Translations under genes and position numbers: made by a program | Source: Verrucomicrobiota bacterium | GTDB lineage: Bacteria > Verrucomicrobiota > Verrucomicrobiia > CAIQCK01 | NCBI GenBank assembly: GCA_016235595.1 | Contig: JACRJX010000016.1 | Coordinates: 62,001-126,000 of the forward strand | Length of the DNA: 64,000 nucleotides | Direction: 5' to 3' | Shown: positions 34,898-43,828 of the stretch, piece by piece | How the letters are laid out: each line of letters begins with the position of its first letter | Numbering within the stretch: position 1 is the stretch's first letter | The notes under the pieces: model-generated | Told to the model about the DNA's origin: nothing | Databases searched by the model: none | What the model saw: the letters and a program-made list of their open reading frames with translations, nothing else

Positions 34898-37204
34898 TCA
34901 ACACAGTCTGCTGACAAGTGCCTGCAACGCCTCAGCCACAGCCGCCGGCGCACAGAACGTCCGGCGGCGGCGTTGCGCGGCGATGACTTGCTGCCGCAGT
35001 CCGTTGTCGTTGACCAATAGCCACGCCAGTGCCGCCAGTTCTTTCAGCCTGTTCTTCTGGTTGAACAATACGCCTCCTGCGCCGAGCGTCTCGCCGACTG
35101 CGGTGCAGTTATACGCCAGCACAGGCACATCGTGCCACATCGCTTCCACCAACGGCACGCAGAAACCTTCGTGTTCCGACATGGACCAGAACAAGTGCGC
35201 TGTCCGGTAGTAAGCCGCAAGCTGATTCTCGTCGACTGCGCCGACAAACTGCACATGCTCGCCCAACTCGAACAACTCTGCCGCCCGTCGAACGTATGCA
35301 GCATACGGGTCGCCTTCGGGAATCACGCCGACAAGATGGAGCACGGCTGTTGGGTCGAATTGGAGATAGACCTGAAACGCGCGGAGAAGATCCTCCTGTT
35401 TCTTCTGGGGCGAGATGCGGCCAACGAACAGCACATTGGTGTGGCCCTGTTGCAGTCGCGCCATCAGCCCGGAATCGGGCGCCTCGCTCCAGCGTGCGGG
35501 ATTCACGCATGCCGGGCAGACCTGGGGATTCACAAAACCCGCCTCCCGCAGCTCTTGGGCGTTATAGGCGGACTGGCCCGCCGCGCATGGGAAACTCTTG
35601 GACAGCAATTTCAACTCCTCACGCCCTTGCCACAACAACGCCGTCATCATGGGATCGAACGGAGCGAAGAACTCCGCCGGCGTGATGTTATGGTAAAGGA
35701 GACACTTCGGCCCCTGGTGTGCCACGACATGGGGCGTCAACTCGCTGCCGATGCTGTGATGGTAAATGATCGCGTCCTGTGGCGCGATACAGCCCGGCCG
35801 GAATGGGTGGCACTCATCGGCAATACGCGGGTCTATATGAAGGGTAAAAATCTCCGAGGACACACCGGCCTGCTGCAATTGCTTTCGAGTCCACCGGACG
35901 AAGTTCGAGATGCCGTCACCATACGTCAGGTTTGGCAGCACTTGGTGGATCGCCCGGGGCGGGCACGGCACGCGAATCACCCGCGGCGGCGTGACCGATA
36001 GCACCGCCTCATAGCGTTCCATCACGCGCTGCCAATCCGCCGCCTTGCGGGCATATTGCTGGCCTGCGGCGCCTTTCACCGCAAGCACTTCGGGGGGGAG
36101 ACTCTCCATGTCGCCAAACAACGCGCTCCATTCCTTCTCATCCGCCGCCAGCCAGCCGCCGTCGCACAACCGTACAGCCGTGGCGGTAGCCAGGCAGTCA
36201 CGATGCGCCGCCACGGGCCGCCCTCGCAACCATGCTTCCATGATCACACGAGAGAAGCTCTCGTTCTCGCTTGGTTGGAACAACGCGCGACAGCCATCGA
36301 GAAGAGCCAGCTTGTCACGTTCTGACACCATGCCCAGATCCAGCGCCTGTCCGTCCAAGCCTCCCAAGTCGAGCGCGCCAGAGCCGGCAAACACGAGTTT
36401 CAGCCGTGATGCCGGGTGCGCGGCTTTGAATTGTCGGAACGCGTTCAACAGCAGATATGAGTTCTTCCCGGGCTCTTTCTTCCCAAGACATAGCACGTAG
36501 GGCGCGCCGTCAAACGCGGCGGTGGTCGAAGCAACCGTGCCCGGCTCGACTATCGGCACTTCCACACCCTCGCCAACAACCGTGGATTTGTGAAAAATCC
36601 CGGGTCCGAACAGCCTCAGTGCCAGTTCCATCTCGCCGTCGCTGTTGAACAACACGCCGCGTGCGCAGCGAAAGATGGCGGCAACCTCCGGCAGGTAGGC
36701 ATAGGATTCATCGTGCAGGCACGGCTGGAGCCACGCACGGTCGGCCACGATTGGCAGGCCGTGCAGCACCGGCCCGTAGAGATACGGCATGAAAATGAAC
36801 GCGCTGTAGTCATCGCCGTGTTCTTTCAGGTGACGCAGCAATGCGGGTGACTTGATCAGTTCATGACTGAAGACTGCCGAATCGGCGGCACTAACCGGCG
36901 ACACGCCCGGTTTGAGGGCCGTCCTTGGCAGGCTTTGCAGTTGTGACGCGGCGAGTCTAAATCGTTTCCAGTTGCGCTCTATTACGGGGAAACGACGCAC
37001 CGCAAAACCTTCCGGCTCGCGAGTCAGACCGGGCGGCAGATGATTCTCGCCGCAATCGTCGGAGTGCGAATGACAGCAGGTCGTCAACACTTCGATTGTG
37101 TGCCCGCGAGCCGCAAGCCGCGAGGCAATCTGCCAGGCTTGTGTTTCAGCACCCCCTTTGAGGTCGCGGCCAAACCAGGAAATGACGATGGCAAGCGGCT
37201 TCAT
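34898..37204 (-). CDS. Tandem double-GT4 glycosyltransferase
   Basis: A 768-residue protein made of two GT-B modules. Module 1 (residues 1-395) starts KPLAIVISWFGRDLKGGAET and has SENESFSRVIMEAWLRGRPV as its E-x7-E region. Module 2 (from about residue 410 to the end) has IHQVLPNLTYGDGISNF, VGRISPQKKQEDLLRAF and SEHEGFCVPLVEAMWHDVP. Both modules keep the donor-binding glutamates, so both are probably active. Single polypeptides with two GT4 units are known for chain-polymerising O-antigen enzymes such as WbdA-like proteins. It is directly downstream of the methyltransferase gene (14-base gap), consistent with co-transcription. Confidence 0.85.
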   Translation of the reverse strand: MKPLAIVISWFGRDLKGGAETQAWQIASRLAARGHTIEVLTTCCHSHSDDCGENHLPPGLTREPEGFAVRRFPVIERNWKRFRLAASQLQSLPRTALKPGVSPVSAADSAVFSHELIKSPALLRHLKEHGDDYSAFIFMPYLYGPVLHGLPIVADRAWLQPCLHDESYAYLPEVAAIFRCARGVLFNSDGEMELALRLFGPGIFHKSTVVGEGVEVPIVEPGTVASTTAAFDGAPYVLCLGKKEPGKNSYLLLNAFRQFKAAHPASRLKLVFAGSGALDLGGLDGQALDLGMVSERDKLALLDGCRALFQPSENESFSRVIMEAWLRGRPVAAHRDCLATATAVRLCDGGWLAADEKEWSALFGDMESLPPEVLAVKGAAGQQYARKAADWQRVMERYEAVLSVTPPRVIRVPCPPRAIHQVLPNLTYGDGISNFVRWTRKQLQQAGVSSEIFTLHIDPRIADECHPFRPGCIAPQDAIIYHHSIGSELTPHVVAHQGPKCLLYHNITPAEFFAPFDPMMTALLWQGREELKLLSKSFPCAAGQSAYNAQELREAGFVNPQVCPACVNPARWSEAPDSGLMARLQQGHTNVLFVGRISPQKKQEDLLRAFQVYLQFDPTAVLHLVGVIPEGDPYAAYVRRAAELFELGEHVQFVGAVDENQLAAYYRTAHLFWSMSEHEGFCVPLVEAMWHDVPVLAYNCTAVGETLGAGGVLFNQKNRLKELAALAWLLVNDNGLRQQVIAAQRRRRTFCAPAAVAEALQALVSRLC

Positions 37205-37218
37205 GGGACATGAATGAC

Positions 37219-38415
37219 TCAGGCTCCGGAGCGGGCCTGGCCCTCATTCCGGTCAGGCGCGATTGCAGCGGGCTTGCTTCCCAACACCGCATAGTCTTGT
37301 GGAGCAAAGAAATGTTCGTTGAAGCATCGCACCATCGGGCTAGAGGCAGGTCCGACGGGGAATGGAGCCTTGCCAGGCTGCAAAAACAGGGTGTGAACGT
37401 TCTTGAACCCGGCGTATTCAACAAGAAACGCTGTCAGCGTGCTGGGCAGAGGACGACGATGCGTCGGGTCGTTGTAGAAATTGCAGGCTCCCACCTGAAC
37501 GTTGCCCGGATTGGGAGTCTCCAGTACGACCAACCCGCCATCTTGCAGGACGCGATATAGCTCGGACATCAATTCCAGCAACACTCGAAACGGTAGGTGC
37601 TCGATGATATGAAAGCCGGTGACCATTCCCAGACTTCGATCCGGCAGCGATCGCAAATAAGCCATGGCGTCCGACTTGATCACTTCAAGCCCTAGCTCGC
37701 TACAAGCCGACAACATGGGGATGTTCAAGTCCACACCCCGGCCTGTGTAGCCATTTTCTTTCAGCAATTCCAGCCACTCGCCCCGTCCACAACCCAAATC
37801 CAGAATCGGTCTTTCTGTTTTGCCAGCGCCCGCCTCGGCCACATACGGCAGATAGACTTTCAGCCGTTTCTTGATTTCCTCGCGCGACCCGCGATACCGG
37901 TTCTCGAACGCCAGATAGAAGGCATCCAGGCTGTGCAGATGCGCCTCCGACGCGCTCGCCTCAACTGCCGCAGGGTCCGGCGCGGCATCCTGACGTTTCA
38001 ACTCATCGAGCAGGCGCGTCAGGGTTTGTCGCTGCAAGGATGTTTCGCCCTTGAGAACCGCAATTTCGTTCTCCAGTTTCTCCTTTTCGGCTTTCAACGT
38101 ATTCGATTGCTCGACTCGCAAGGCAGCCAGATGTTCCGCCAGCATCTCCACCACATGGATCAATCGGATATTGACGCTGCTTTGGTCGCGAAACAGCCCG
38201 CGAGTGAACTCGGGAAGACGCGCGCTCACGATGTGTTTCTGCCGGGCTTGGCGAATTTCCTCCACAACCCGCGTCTCCAAAGAATTGCGCGGAGGCGGCA
38301 GCGTCACAGGCGGGATGTCCGGTAATGTGCCATCGGCTTCGCGCCGTTGCACCTCCGCCCGCACCCTGGCCATCAGTTCCTCGACATTGATTTCAGCGTT
38401 GTTGGGTTCGAGCAT
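37219..38415 (-). CDS. SAM-dependent methyltransferase with N-terminal coiled coil
   Basis: A 398-residue protein starting at ATG 38415, 2 bases after the stop of the Wzt-like gene. Residues ~85-142 form a heptad-rich helix (EHLAALRVEQSNTLKAEKEK and following), a likely coiled coil. The class I methyltransferase domain begins at about residue 203: ILDLGCGRGEWLELL is motif I, with HIIEHLPF and VVLETPNPGN as later motifs. The pairing with a Wzt-like ATPase and GT4s recalls WbdD-type chain-terminating methyltransferases, which cap O-antigen and set chain length; unlike WbdD, no kinase domain is seen and the coiled coil precedes the methyltransferase. Capping of a surface glycan is therefore an inference. 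Confidence 0.8.
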   Translation of the reverse strand: MLEPNNAEINVEELMARVRAEVQRREADGTLPDIPPVTLPPPRNSLETRVVEEIRQARQKHIVSARLPEFTRGLFRDQSSVNIRLIHVVEMLAEHLAALRVEQSNTLKAEKEKLENEIAVLKGETSLQRQTLTRLLDELKRQDAAPDPAAVEASASEAHLHSLDAFYLAFENRYRGSREEIKKRLKVYLPYVAEAGAGKTERPILDLGCGRGEWLELLKENGYTGRGVDLNIPMLSACSELGLEVIKSDAMAYLRSLPDRSLGMVTGFHIIEHLPFRVLLELMSELYRVLQDGGLVVLETPNPGNVQVGACNFYNDPTHRRPLPSTLTAFLVEYAGFKNVHTLFLQPGKAPFPVGPASSPMVRCFNEHFFAPQDYAVLGSKPAAIAPDRNEGQARSGA

Positions 38416-38417
38416 GG

Positions 38418-39722
38418 TCAGACCTTGGTGGGTTGCTTGTCCTCGCGCCAGCTCACGTTCACCGGCAGGCAACACGTACCAACAAATGGCGGCTGCGAAC
38501 CGGGCACGACTTGAAACACCAGCGCCCGGTCCCACCAATCATAGTTGTTTTCCGCGTGTGCGGCGCCGGAGTGCAGCGCCACCGATACGCTGTAATGGCC
38601 GACGCCGAGGTTCAGCGCCGGCACCTCGAAATCCACAGCTATCGCATTTCCGGCGGCGATCTCGAGGTCCAAGCCCATGTGGTGAGTATTGGTGCCAAAA
38701 ACGTCGTTGCCAAGCCGATCCCGCAACAAGACGCCGACGGTCAGGTCTGCAATGGGTTCGTTCGCCTTCAACCGCACTCGAAAAACCACCGGCGCGCCAA
38801 CACGCACAGCCCGCGCAGGATTGCCGCGGTCGTATAATTCGACGGATTGGATGGTGGCGGCACGAGTGCCAAAGCGCGTGACCGTACGGCCCGTCAACGC
38901 TTCCGACTCACGTATCATGTGGTCGGCGGCTTGTTTGGCGATGATGGCGTTGTAGTAATCGAGCGCCGCGTCCGCCGTGTCGTCGCGCACGACGACGCCG
39001 GCGTCGAGCAGCACGGCCCGATCGCAAAGCGACTTCACGGCGGCAGGATCGTGCGAGACGAACAACAACGTGGTTCCCTGTTCCCGAAACTTCCGCATCT
39101 GTGCGAAGCACTTGTGCTGAAAATACGCGTCGCCCACGGAGAGCGCCTCGTCCACAATGAGAACATCGGGCACCATCGCCGTCGCAACGCTGTATGACAG
39201 CCGCACCTGCATGCCACTGGAATAGGTTTTCACGGGTTGGTCCATGAAATCACCGATCTCCGCAAAGTTCTCGATGATGGGAAACTTCTCCTCAATCTCC
39301 GCCGGGCGCAAACCGAGGATGGTTGCGTTTAAGATTACATTCTCCCGTCCTGTGAATTCCGGGTTGAAACCGCTCCCAAGCTCCAGCAGTGCTGCCACTC
39401 GACCGTTGACCTGCACGTTGCCGTCCGTCGGTTCCAATGTCCCGGCAATGATTTGCAGCAGCGTGCTCTTGCCGGAACCGTTCAGACCGATGATACCCAC
39501 GCTTTCACCCTTCCGGACCTTGAAAGAGACATTGTTCAGTGCGTAGAAGTTCCTGAACGATTCGTGGGAGAGACGTTTGAAGAACTGTCGCGCACCCGAT
39601 GGAAGGAACGGCAACTGCCCGATGCGCCCCAGCAATGGACCGTGCAAGCGCGCAACGGGCGAGGACCAGATCGTATAGACCTTGGACAGCTTCTCAACTT
39701 CGATAACAGTCTCAGAACTCAA
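38418..39722 (-). CDS. wzt: Wzt-like polysaccharide ABC exporter ATPase with C-terminal carbohydrate-binding domain
   Basis: A 434-residue protein. It starts on TTG 39722 with a weak GGAAA upstream. The nucleotide-binding domain has Walker A GLNGSGKST (79-87), signature YSSGMQVRLS near 167, Walker B VLIVDEALSVGD (187-198) and the switch histidine in VSHDP. Residues ~285-434 form a Wzt_C-type beta domain, which in O9a-type systems binds the modified end of the O-antigen. Its likely partner is the Wzm-like permease, encoded divergently from 39766. Family role: export of a completed, lipid-linked polysaccharide across the inner membrane. Confidence 0.87.
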   Translation of the reverse strand: MSSETVIEVEKLSKVYTIWSSPVARLHGPLLGRIGQLPFLPSGARQFFKRLSHESFRNFYALNNVSFKVRKGESVGIIGLNGSGKSTLLQIIAGTLEPTDGNVQVNGRVAALLELGSGFNPEFTGRENVILNATILGLRPAEIEEKFPIIENFAEIGDFMDQPVKTYSSGMQVRLSYSVATAMVPDVLIVDEALSVGDAYFQHKCFAQMRKFREQGTTLLFVSHDPAAVKSLCDRAVLLDAGVVVRDDTADAALDYYNAIIAKQAADHMIRESEALTGRTVTRFGTRAATIQSVELYDRGNPARAVRVGAPVVFRVRLKANEPIADLTVGVLLRDRLGNDVFGTNTHHMGLDLEIAAGNAIAVDFEVPALNLGVGHYSVSVALHSGAAHAENNYDWWDRALVFQVVPGSQPPFVGTCCLPVNVSWREDKQPTKV

Positions 39723-39765
39723 TGTCGTGTCGTTTTTCCGTTGAATTCTCCCATGACTTTGCCAG

Positions 39766-40647
39766 ATGATGCCAGCGAAAGTTCAAATGATGCTGCCTGT
39801 AGCACAAACATCGGGCAAGAGAATTCCTCTCCTCCGGCTTCTAGCGCCTTGGGAGATCGTACGTCATTTATGCCAACAGGGGCCACTGATTCGCCAGATT
39901 GCCAAGCGCGACTTGCTGATGCGCTACCGTGGTTCGTATCTGGGCCTGCTTGGATCGCTGGTTCGCCCGATGGCGATGTTCGCCGTGTATGCTGTCGTGT
40001 TTGGGTACATTTTCCGGTCCACACTCGGTAACACGCCTCAAGAATCGAAGCTGGATTTTGCGCTGGCGCTGTTTTGCGGGTTGACCGTGTTTGATTTCGT
40101 TTCCGAGTGTCTTTCTCGCGCGCCGATGCTCGTGCTTGCCAATCCCAACTACGTTACCAAGGTTGTGTTCCCGCTGGAAATTCTCTGTGTTTCAATCGTT
40201 GGCGCGGCACTGGCGCAGATGGCAATCAGTTTCGTTCCGCTGCTGGCTGGACTGCTGCTCGCCCACGGTGCCATCCCGCTTACCGTGCTTTACCTGCCAT
40301 TGATCGTGCTGCCACTGATTCTCATCTGTCTCGGTGTGGGCTGGTTTCTCGCAAGTCTGGGTGTCTTCGTCCGCGACATCAACTCCATCGTGCCCGTCTT
40401 TCTGACCATCCTGATGTTTGCCAGTGCCATCTTCTATTCCCCCAGCAAAGTGCCGCCGGAATTATTGTCGCTGTTCCTGCTGAATCCTCTGGCCGTTGCA
40501 GCGGACCAGGCGCGGAATGCGCTGCTATGGGGCGTTGCGCCTTCCTGGCCGCGTTATCTGCTGATGCTCGCCATCGGATTGGTCACGCTGTCGGTCGGCT
40601 ACGCTTTCTTCATGCGGACCAAACGCGCCTTTGCCGATGTGATGTAA
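39766..40647 (+). CDS. wzm: Wzm-like ABC-2 type polysaccharide export permease
   Basis: A 293-residue ABC-2 permease with about six transmembrane segments: LGSLVRPMAMFAVYAVVFGY, a following helix near residue 90, QMAISFVPLLAGLLLAHGA, YLPLIVLPLILICLGVGWFL, VPVFLTILMFASAIFY, and a last helix near 265. IAKRDLLMRYRGSYLGLL is the N-terminal amphipathic region common to this family. It is divergent from its likely ATPase partner, with only 43 bases between starts; this gap must hold both promoters or transcription enters from further out. The stop is 10 bases from the convergent efflux ATPase gene. Confidence 0.87.
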   Translation: MMPAKVQMMLPVAQTSGKRIPLLRLLAPWEIVRHLCQQGPLIRQIAKRDLLMRYRGSYLGLLGSLVRPMAMFAVYAVVFGYIFRSTLGNTPQESKLDFALALFCGLTVFDFVSECLSRAPMLVLANPNYVTKVVFPLEILCVSIVGAALAQMAISFVPLLAGLLLAHGAIPLTVLYLPLIVLPLILICLGVGWFLASLGVFVRDINSIVPVFLTILMFASAIFYSPSKVPPELLSLFLLNPLAVAADQARNALLWGVAPSWPRYLLMLAIGLVTLSVGYAFFMRTKRAFADVM

Positions 40648-40657
40648 CCGCACTGGC

Positions 40658-41389
40658 TCACCGAGAACAGCCAGCGCTGCACTCGATCAACTGGCCGTCC
40701 TTCATCTCGTGAATCCAGTCGCTGGCCCCGGCCACCTGCGGATTGTGCGTCACCAGCAGCAACGCCTTCCGCTGCCGTCGCACCAGTTCTGTCAGCAAAT
40801 GAAACACGCGCTCAGAACTCGCGGTGTCGAGATTGCCCGTTGGCTCGTCGGCGAGAAGGACCTGCGGGTCGTTGGCCAGGGATCGGGCGATGGCCACTCG
40901 CTGTTGTTCGCCGCCGGAAAGATGCTGGCTGTTGCGGCGAATCTTGTCGCCGAGGCCCACCATTTCCAGCAACATCGCGGCGCGCTCCGCCATCTCTCGC
41001 GTGTTGAGCTTGCCGAGCCGGCGCATCGGGATCATCACGTTTTCCTGCGCCGTGAATTCATGCATCAAAAAATGGAATTGGAACACGAACCCGATGTGCT
41101 CGTTGCGGCGGCGCGACACTTGATCATCGGTCAAGCCCTCGACCGCTTCGCCGCCGAGCAGGATGCGCCCGCCATCCGGCCGATCCAGCAGTCCCATGAT
41201 GTAGAGAAGGCTGCTCTTGCCGCAACCTGATGGCCCTACGATGGCATGCACGCAGCCCGATCGGAGTTCCAACGACACGCCGCGCAACACATGCACGCGC
41301 GATTCCGCCTCGCCAAGATAACGATGAATGTCGCTGCACTGCAACGGGACGTCGGCCGTGGAATTGCCCGGGGTGGCATTGATGCTCAT
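40658..41389 (-). CDS. LolD/MacB-type ABC transporter ATPase
   Basis: A 243-residue ATPase. Walker A is GPSGCGKSS at residues 52-60, the Q-loop is VFQFHFLM, the signature is LSGGEQQR at 157-164, and Walker B is LLADEPTG. The ATG at 41389 overlaps the stop of the permease gene (41386-41388). Family role: powering a MacB/LolCDE-type mechanotransmission transporter at the inner membrane. Located last in the five-gene efflux operon. Confidence 0.88.
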   Translation of the reverse strand: MSINATPGNSTADVPLQCSDIHRYLGEAESRVHVLRGVSLELRSGCVHAIVGPSGCGKSSLLYIMGLLDRPDGGRILLGGEAVEGLTDDQVSRRRNEHIGFVFQFHFLMHEFTAQENVMIPMRRLGKLNTREMAERAAMLLEMVGLGDKIRRNSQHLSGGEQQRVAIARSLANDPQVLLADEPTGNLDTASSERVFHLLTELVRRQRKALLLVTHNPQVAGASDWIHEMKDGQLIECSAGCSR

Positions 41390-42633
41390 TGGCCCGACCC
41401 CCGAAGAATGTCCACCGGCGCCAGTCGCGCGGCACGGCGCGATGGGAAATAGCTGGCCAGGAAGATCGCCACAAAAGCGATGACCGTCGCTGCCCAATAA
41501 TCCATCATGTTCCAGTGCACGAGAAACCGTTTGGTGCTCAGAAAGCCCCTGATGTCCACCGGAATCTGTGAGATGCCATACGTCAACGCCGCCCCCAACA
41601 CACAGCCCAACACCGAACCGATCAACGCCACCAGAAAGCCCTGCCAGAGAAAGATGGCGCTGATGTCCCCGCGCTGGTAGCCCATCGAGCGCAGCACGGC
41701 GATTTCGCGCACCTTGTCCATCACCATCAACGTCAGGATGTTGAAGATGCCAAACCCCGCCAGCAGGATGATCGTAGAAACGGTGATTGCCGCCGAGATG
41801 CGGATCAGCCTGAAGATTTGCAGGCTGCCCCGCTCGCGATCCTGCCAGCTTCGCGCACGGTGCTGAAACAACTGCTCGATGTGGGCTGAGAACGCCTGCG
41901 CGCGGGACGGGTCGCGCAATTTCACCATCAGCTGCGACACACCGTAGGGTCTCTGCAACAGACTTTGCGCGGCTTTCAGGTGGATGTATCCATACTTCTC
42001 ATCAATGAACAAATTGCCCGTTTGAAACACTGCGCACACCCGGTATGTCCGATGCTCGCCGTCCGGTCCGATCAGTCCCACATCCTGTCCCACCTTCGTC
42101 CGCATCTTGTCGGCCAGTTCATAGCCGAGAATCAGACCAAACGGCTTCAGTTGAAAGTCCTCGATGCTGCCATCCACAATCTGCTCCCGCAACGATGAGG
42201 CCTTCAAGTGCAACGCCATGTCGATCCCCTGCACCCGGAACACCTCCTGCCGAAAATCGGTCGCCAACGCCGCGTTCCCCTCCAGCACGGGCGCGCACGC
42301 CGCCACGTTGGAGAACTCGTTCACCACTCGCATCATCCGTTCCGGGTCGTTGATGCCTTCGAAAATCTTTCGCGGTCTCGTGTGACTGACGCTCAACATT
42401 CCCTCCACGGCGCGGTGAAGAATGTCTGTGTGCAGCGTTTGAAACCGGTTGCCGATAATAACCGCGCCTGATGTGCCCAGCGTGCTCTTGACGAAGAACC
42501 TCTCAAACCCTTGCGTTTGCGCCTGTGCGCAAATATAAAACGCCACGCCCAGAATCACGCCCGTCAGGCTCAGCACAATGGCCTTCTTGCGATGGCTGAT
42601 GAACCGTAAGGCGATATACAGCGACGGGGGCAT
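41386..42633 (-). CDS. FtsX/MacB/LolC-type ABC transporter permease
   Basis: A 415-residue permease. One N-terminal transmembrane helix (KAIVLSLTGVILGVAFYICA) is followed by a ~220-residue periplasmic MacB_PCD-like domain, then three C-terminal helices (IILLAGFGIFNILTLMVM, LWQGFLVALIGSVLGCVLGA, and YWAATVIAFVAIFLASYF) of the FtsX domain, ending with the conserved ILRGSGQ-type tail. Family role: coupling ATP hydrolysis to extrusion of a lipid, drug or peptide through a TolC-type duct. It is 12 bases downstream of the adaptor gene. Confidence 0.86.
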   Translation of the reverse strand: MPPSLYIALRFISHRKKAIVLSLTGVILGVAFYICAQAQTQGFERFFVKSTLGTSGAVIIGNRFQTLHTDILHRAVEGMLSVSHTRPRKIFEGINDPERMMRVVNEFSNVAACAPVLEGNAALATDFRQEVFRVQGIDMALHLKASSLREQIVDGSIEDFQLKPFGLILGYELADKMRTKVGQDVGLIGPDGEHRTYRVCAVFQTGNLFIDEKYGYIHLKAAQSLLQRPYGVSQLMVKLRDPSRAQAFSAHIEQLFQHRARSWQDRERGSLQIFRLIRISAAITVSTIILLAGFGIFNILTLMVMDKVREIAVLRSMGYQRGDISAIFLWQGFLVALIGSVLGCVLGAALTYGISQIPVDIRGFLSTKRFLVHWNMMDYWAATVIAFVAIFLASYFPSRRAARLAPVDILRGSGQ

Positions 42634-42645
42634 GGTCGTTCCAGA

Positions 42646-43767
42646 TCAACGGCTCACCAGAACCGGCCGCACCCATTGGCCCACGCGAAACGTATCCAGA
42701 TCCGCCACCACCACTTGTTCGCCCTCCTTCAGTCCTTCCAGAATCTCCGTCCGTTCCAAGCTGCGCAGTCCCGTTTTCACCGTGCGAGGCTTGACCAGGC
42801 CTCCGTCCACCACGAATACCCGGTCCGACATCAACGCCCGCGTCGGGATCACCAACGCGCCCTCCCGCTTGCTGAGAATAATATTCATCTCTCCTGTCAT
42901 GCCTGCCATCAGGTTGTCCGGCGGCTTCTCGAAACTCAACCGCACTGCGTAACGCTGGTTCTCCCCGGCCGGGATGATGTCCGTGAGCACCGCGATGAAA
43001 TCCTGCTGTGGATAGGAATAGAGACGCACCTGCGCCTTCATCTGTTTCTTCAGCGAGCCGACGTCCTCCTCGTTTACCAGGCCTTCCAGAAAATAGTTCC
43101 GCGTGCAGACGAGAAAGAGAGGTGAGTTCTCCGCCACAAGATCGCCGCTGACCACGCTGATGGCCGCAAGCACGCCCTCCATCGGCGCTTTCACGTTGCA
43201 GCGCGTCTTGCGGTCCTTCAATGCTCCGGCTTGCTCTCGCAGTACGGTCAGTGTCCGGTCGATTTCCACCTGCTCCGACTTCACACGATCCCGCAATGCC
43301 AGCACTTCGTTGCGCGTCTTCTCCACCTCGCTCGCAGGCGCATTGCGCAACTCCGCCAGCTTCTCCAGCCGCCCCAGCGTCGCTTCCGCCGTCTTGAGCA
43401 ACTGTAACGACGGCGGACCCAACCGCCCTCTTTCCTCTCCTGCCTTCAGTTCCGCCTCCACTTTCACCAGTTCGCGATCCAGTTCCGGACTCTCGATCTG
43501 TGCCAGTGTCCAGCCTTCCTTCACGTCCATTCCCGCGACAATTTCCACCCCTGCGCTTGTCTGTGATAGCCGCACCGTTCCCGCGTTGCGCGAGCGCACC
43601 ATCATTCGGACCGCCGGTTGCACTTTCACCGTCCCATACACCGCCGACATTGCCTCGCCGCGCAGTACTGCGAACACCTCCGCGACCGGACGTCCCATCC
43701 ATCCGTAGCCCAAACCACCCGCAATCACGAGCACGACCACCGCGGTAATCATCAGTATTTTCTTCAT
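42646..43767 (-). CDS. HlyD/MFP-type efflux periplasmic adaptor
   Basis: A 373-residue adaptor with an N-terminal anchor (KKILMITAVVVLVIAGGLGY). The lipoyl/barrel-sandwich halves flank a long alpha-hairpin at residues ~85-185 (LVKVEAELKAGEERGRLGPP through RDRVKSEQVEIDRTL). The C-terminal beta-barrel region has RTVKTGLRSLERTEILEGLK. Family role: joining the inner-membrane permease to an outer-membrane TolC-like channel. It lies between the TolC-like and permease genes in the operon. Confidence 0.87.
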   Translation of the reverse strand: MKKILMITAVVVLVIAGGLGYGWMGRPVAEVFAVLRGEAMSAVYGTVKVQPAVRMMVRSRNAGTVRLSQTSAGVEIVAGMDVKEGWTLAQIESPELDRELVKVEAELKAGEERGRLGPPSLQLLKTAEATLGRLEKLAELRNAPASEVEKTRNEVLALRDRVKSEQVEIDRTLTVLREQAGALKDRKTRCNVKAPMEGVLAAISVVSGDLVAENSPLFLVCTRNYFLEGLVNEEDVGSLKKQMKAQVRLYSYPQQDFIAVLTDIIPAGENQRYAVRLSFEKPPDNLMAGMTGEMNIILSKREGALVIPTRALMSDRVFVVDGGLVKPRTVKTGLRSLERTEILEGLKEGEQVVVADLDTFRVGQWVRPVLVSR

Positions 43768-43828
43768 GATTCCTGAAAAACCACGCGCCGATACTAATCA
43801 CATTCTTCTGCGAACACAACCGCCGCCG

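Noticed and set aside
28040..40647. The polysaccharide region as an insertion or phage-borne island
   Set aside because: No integrase, transposase, attachment repeats or tRNA were seen. Only the truncated DUF6259-like copy suggests rearrangement.
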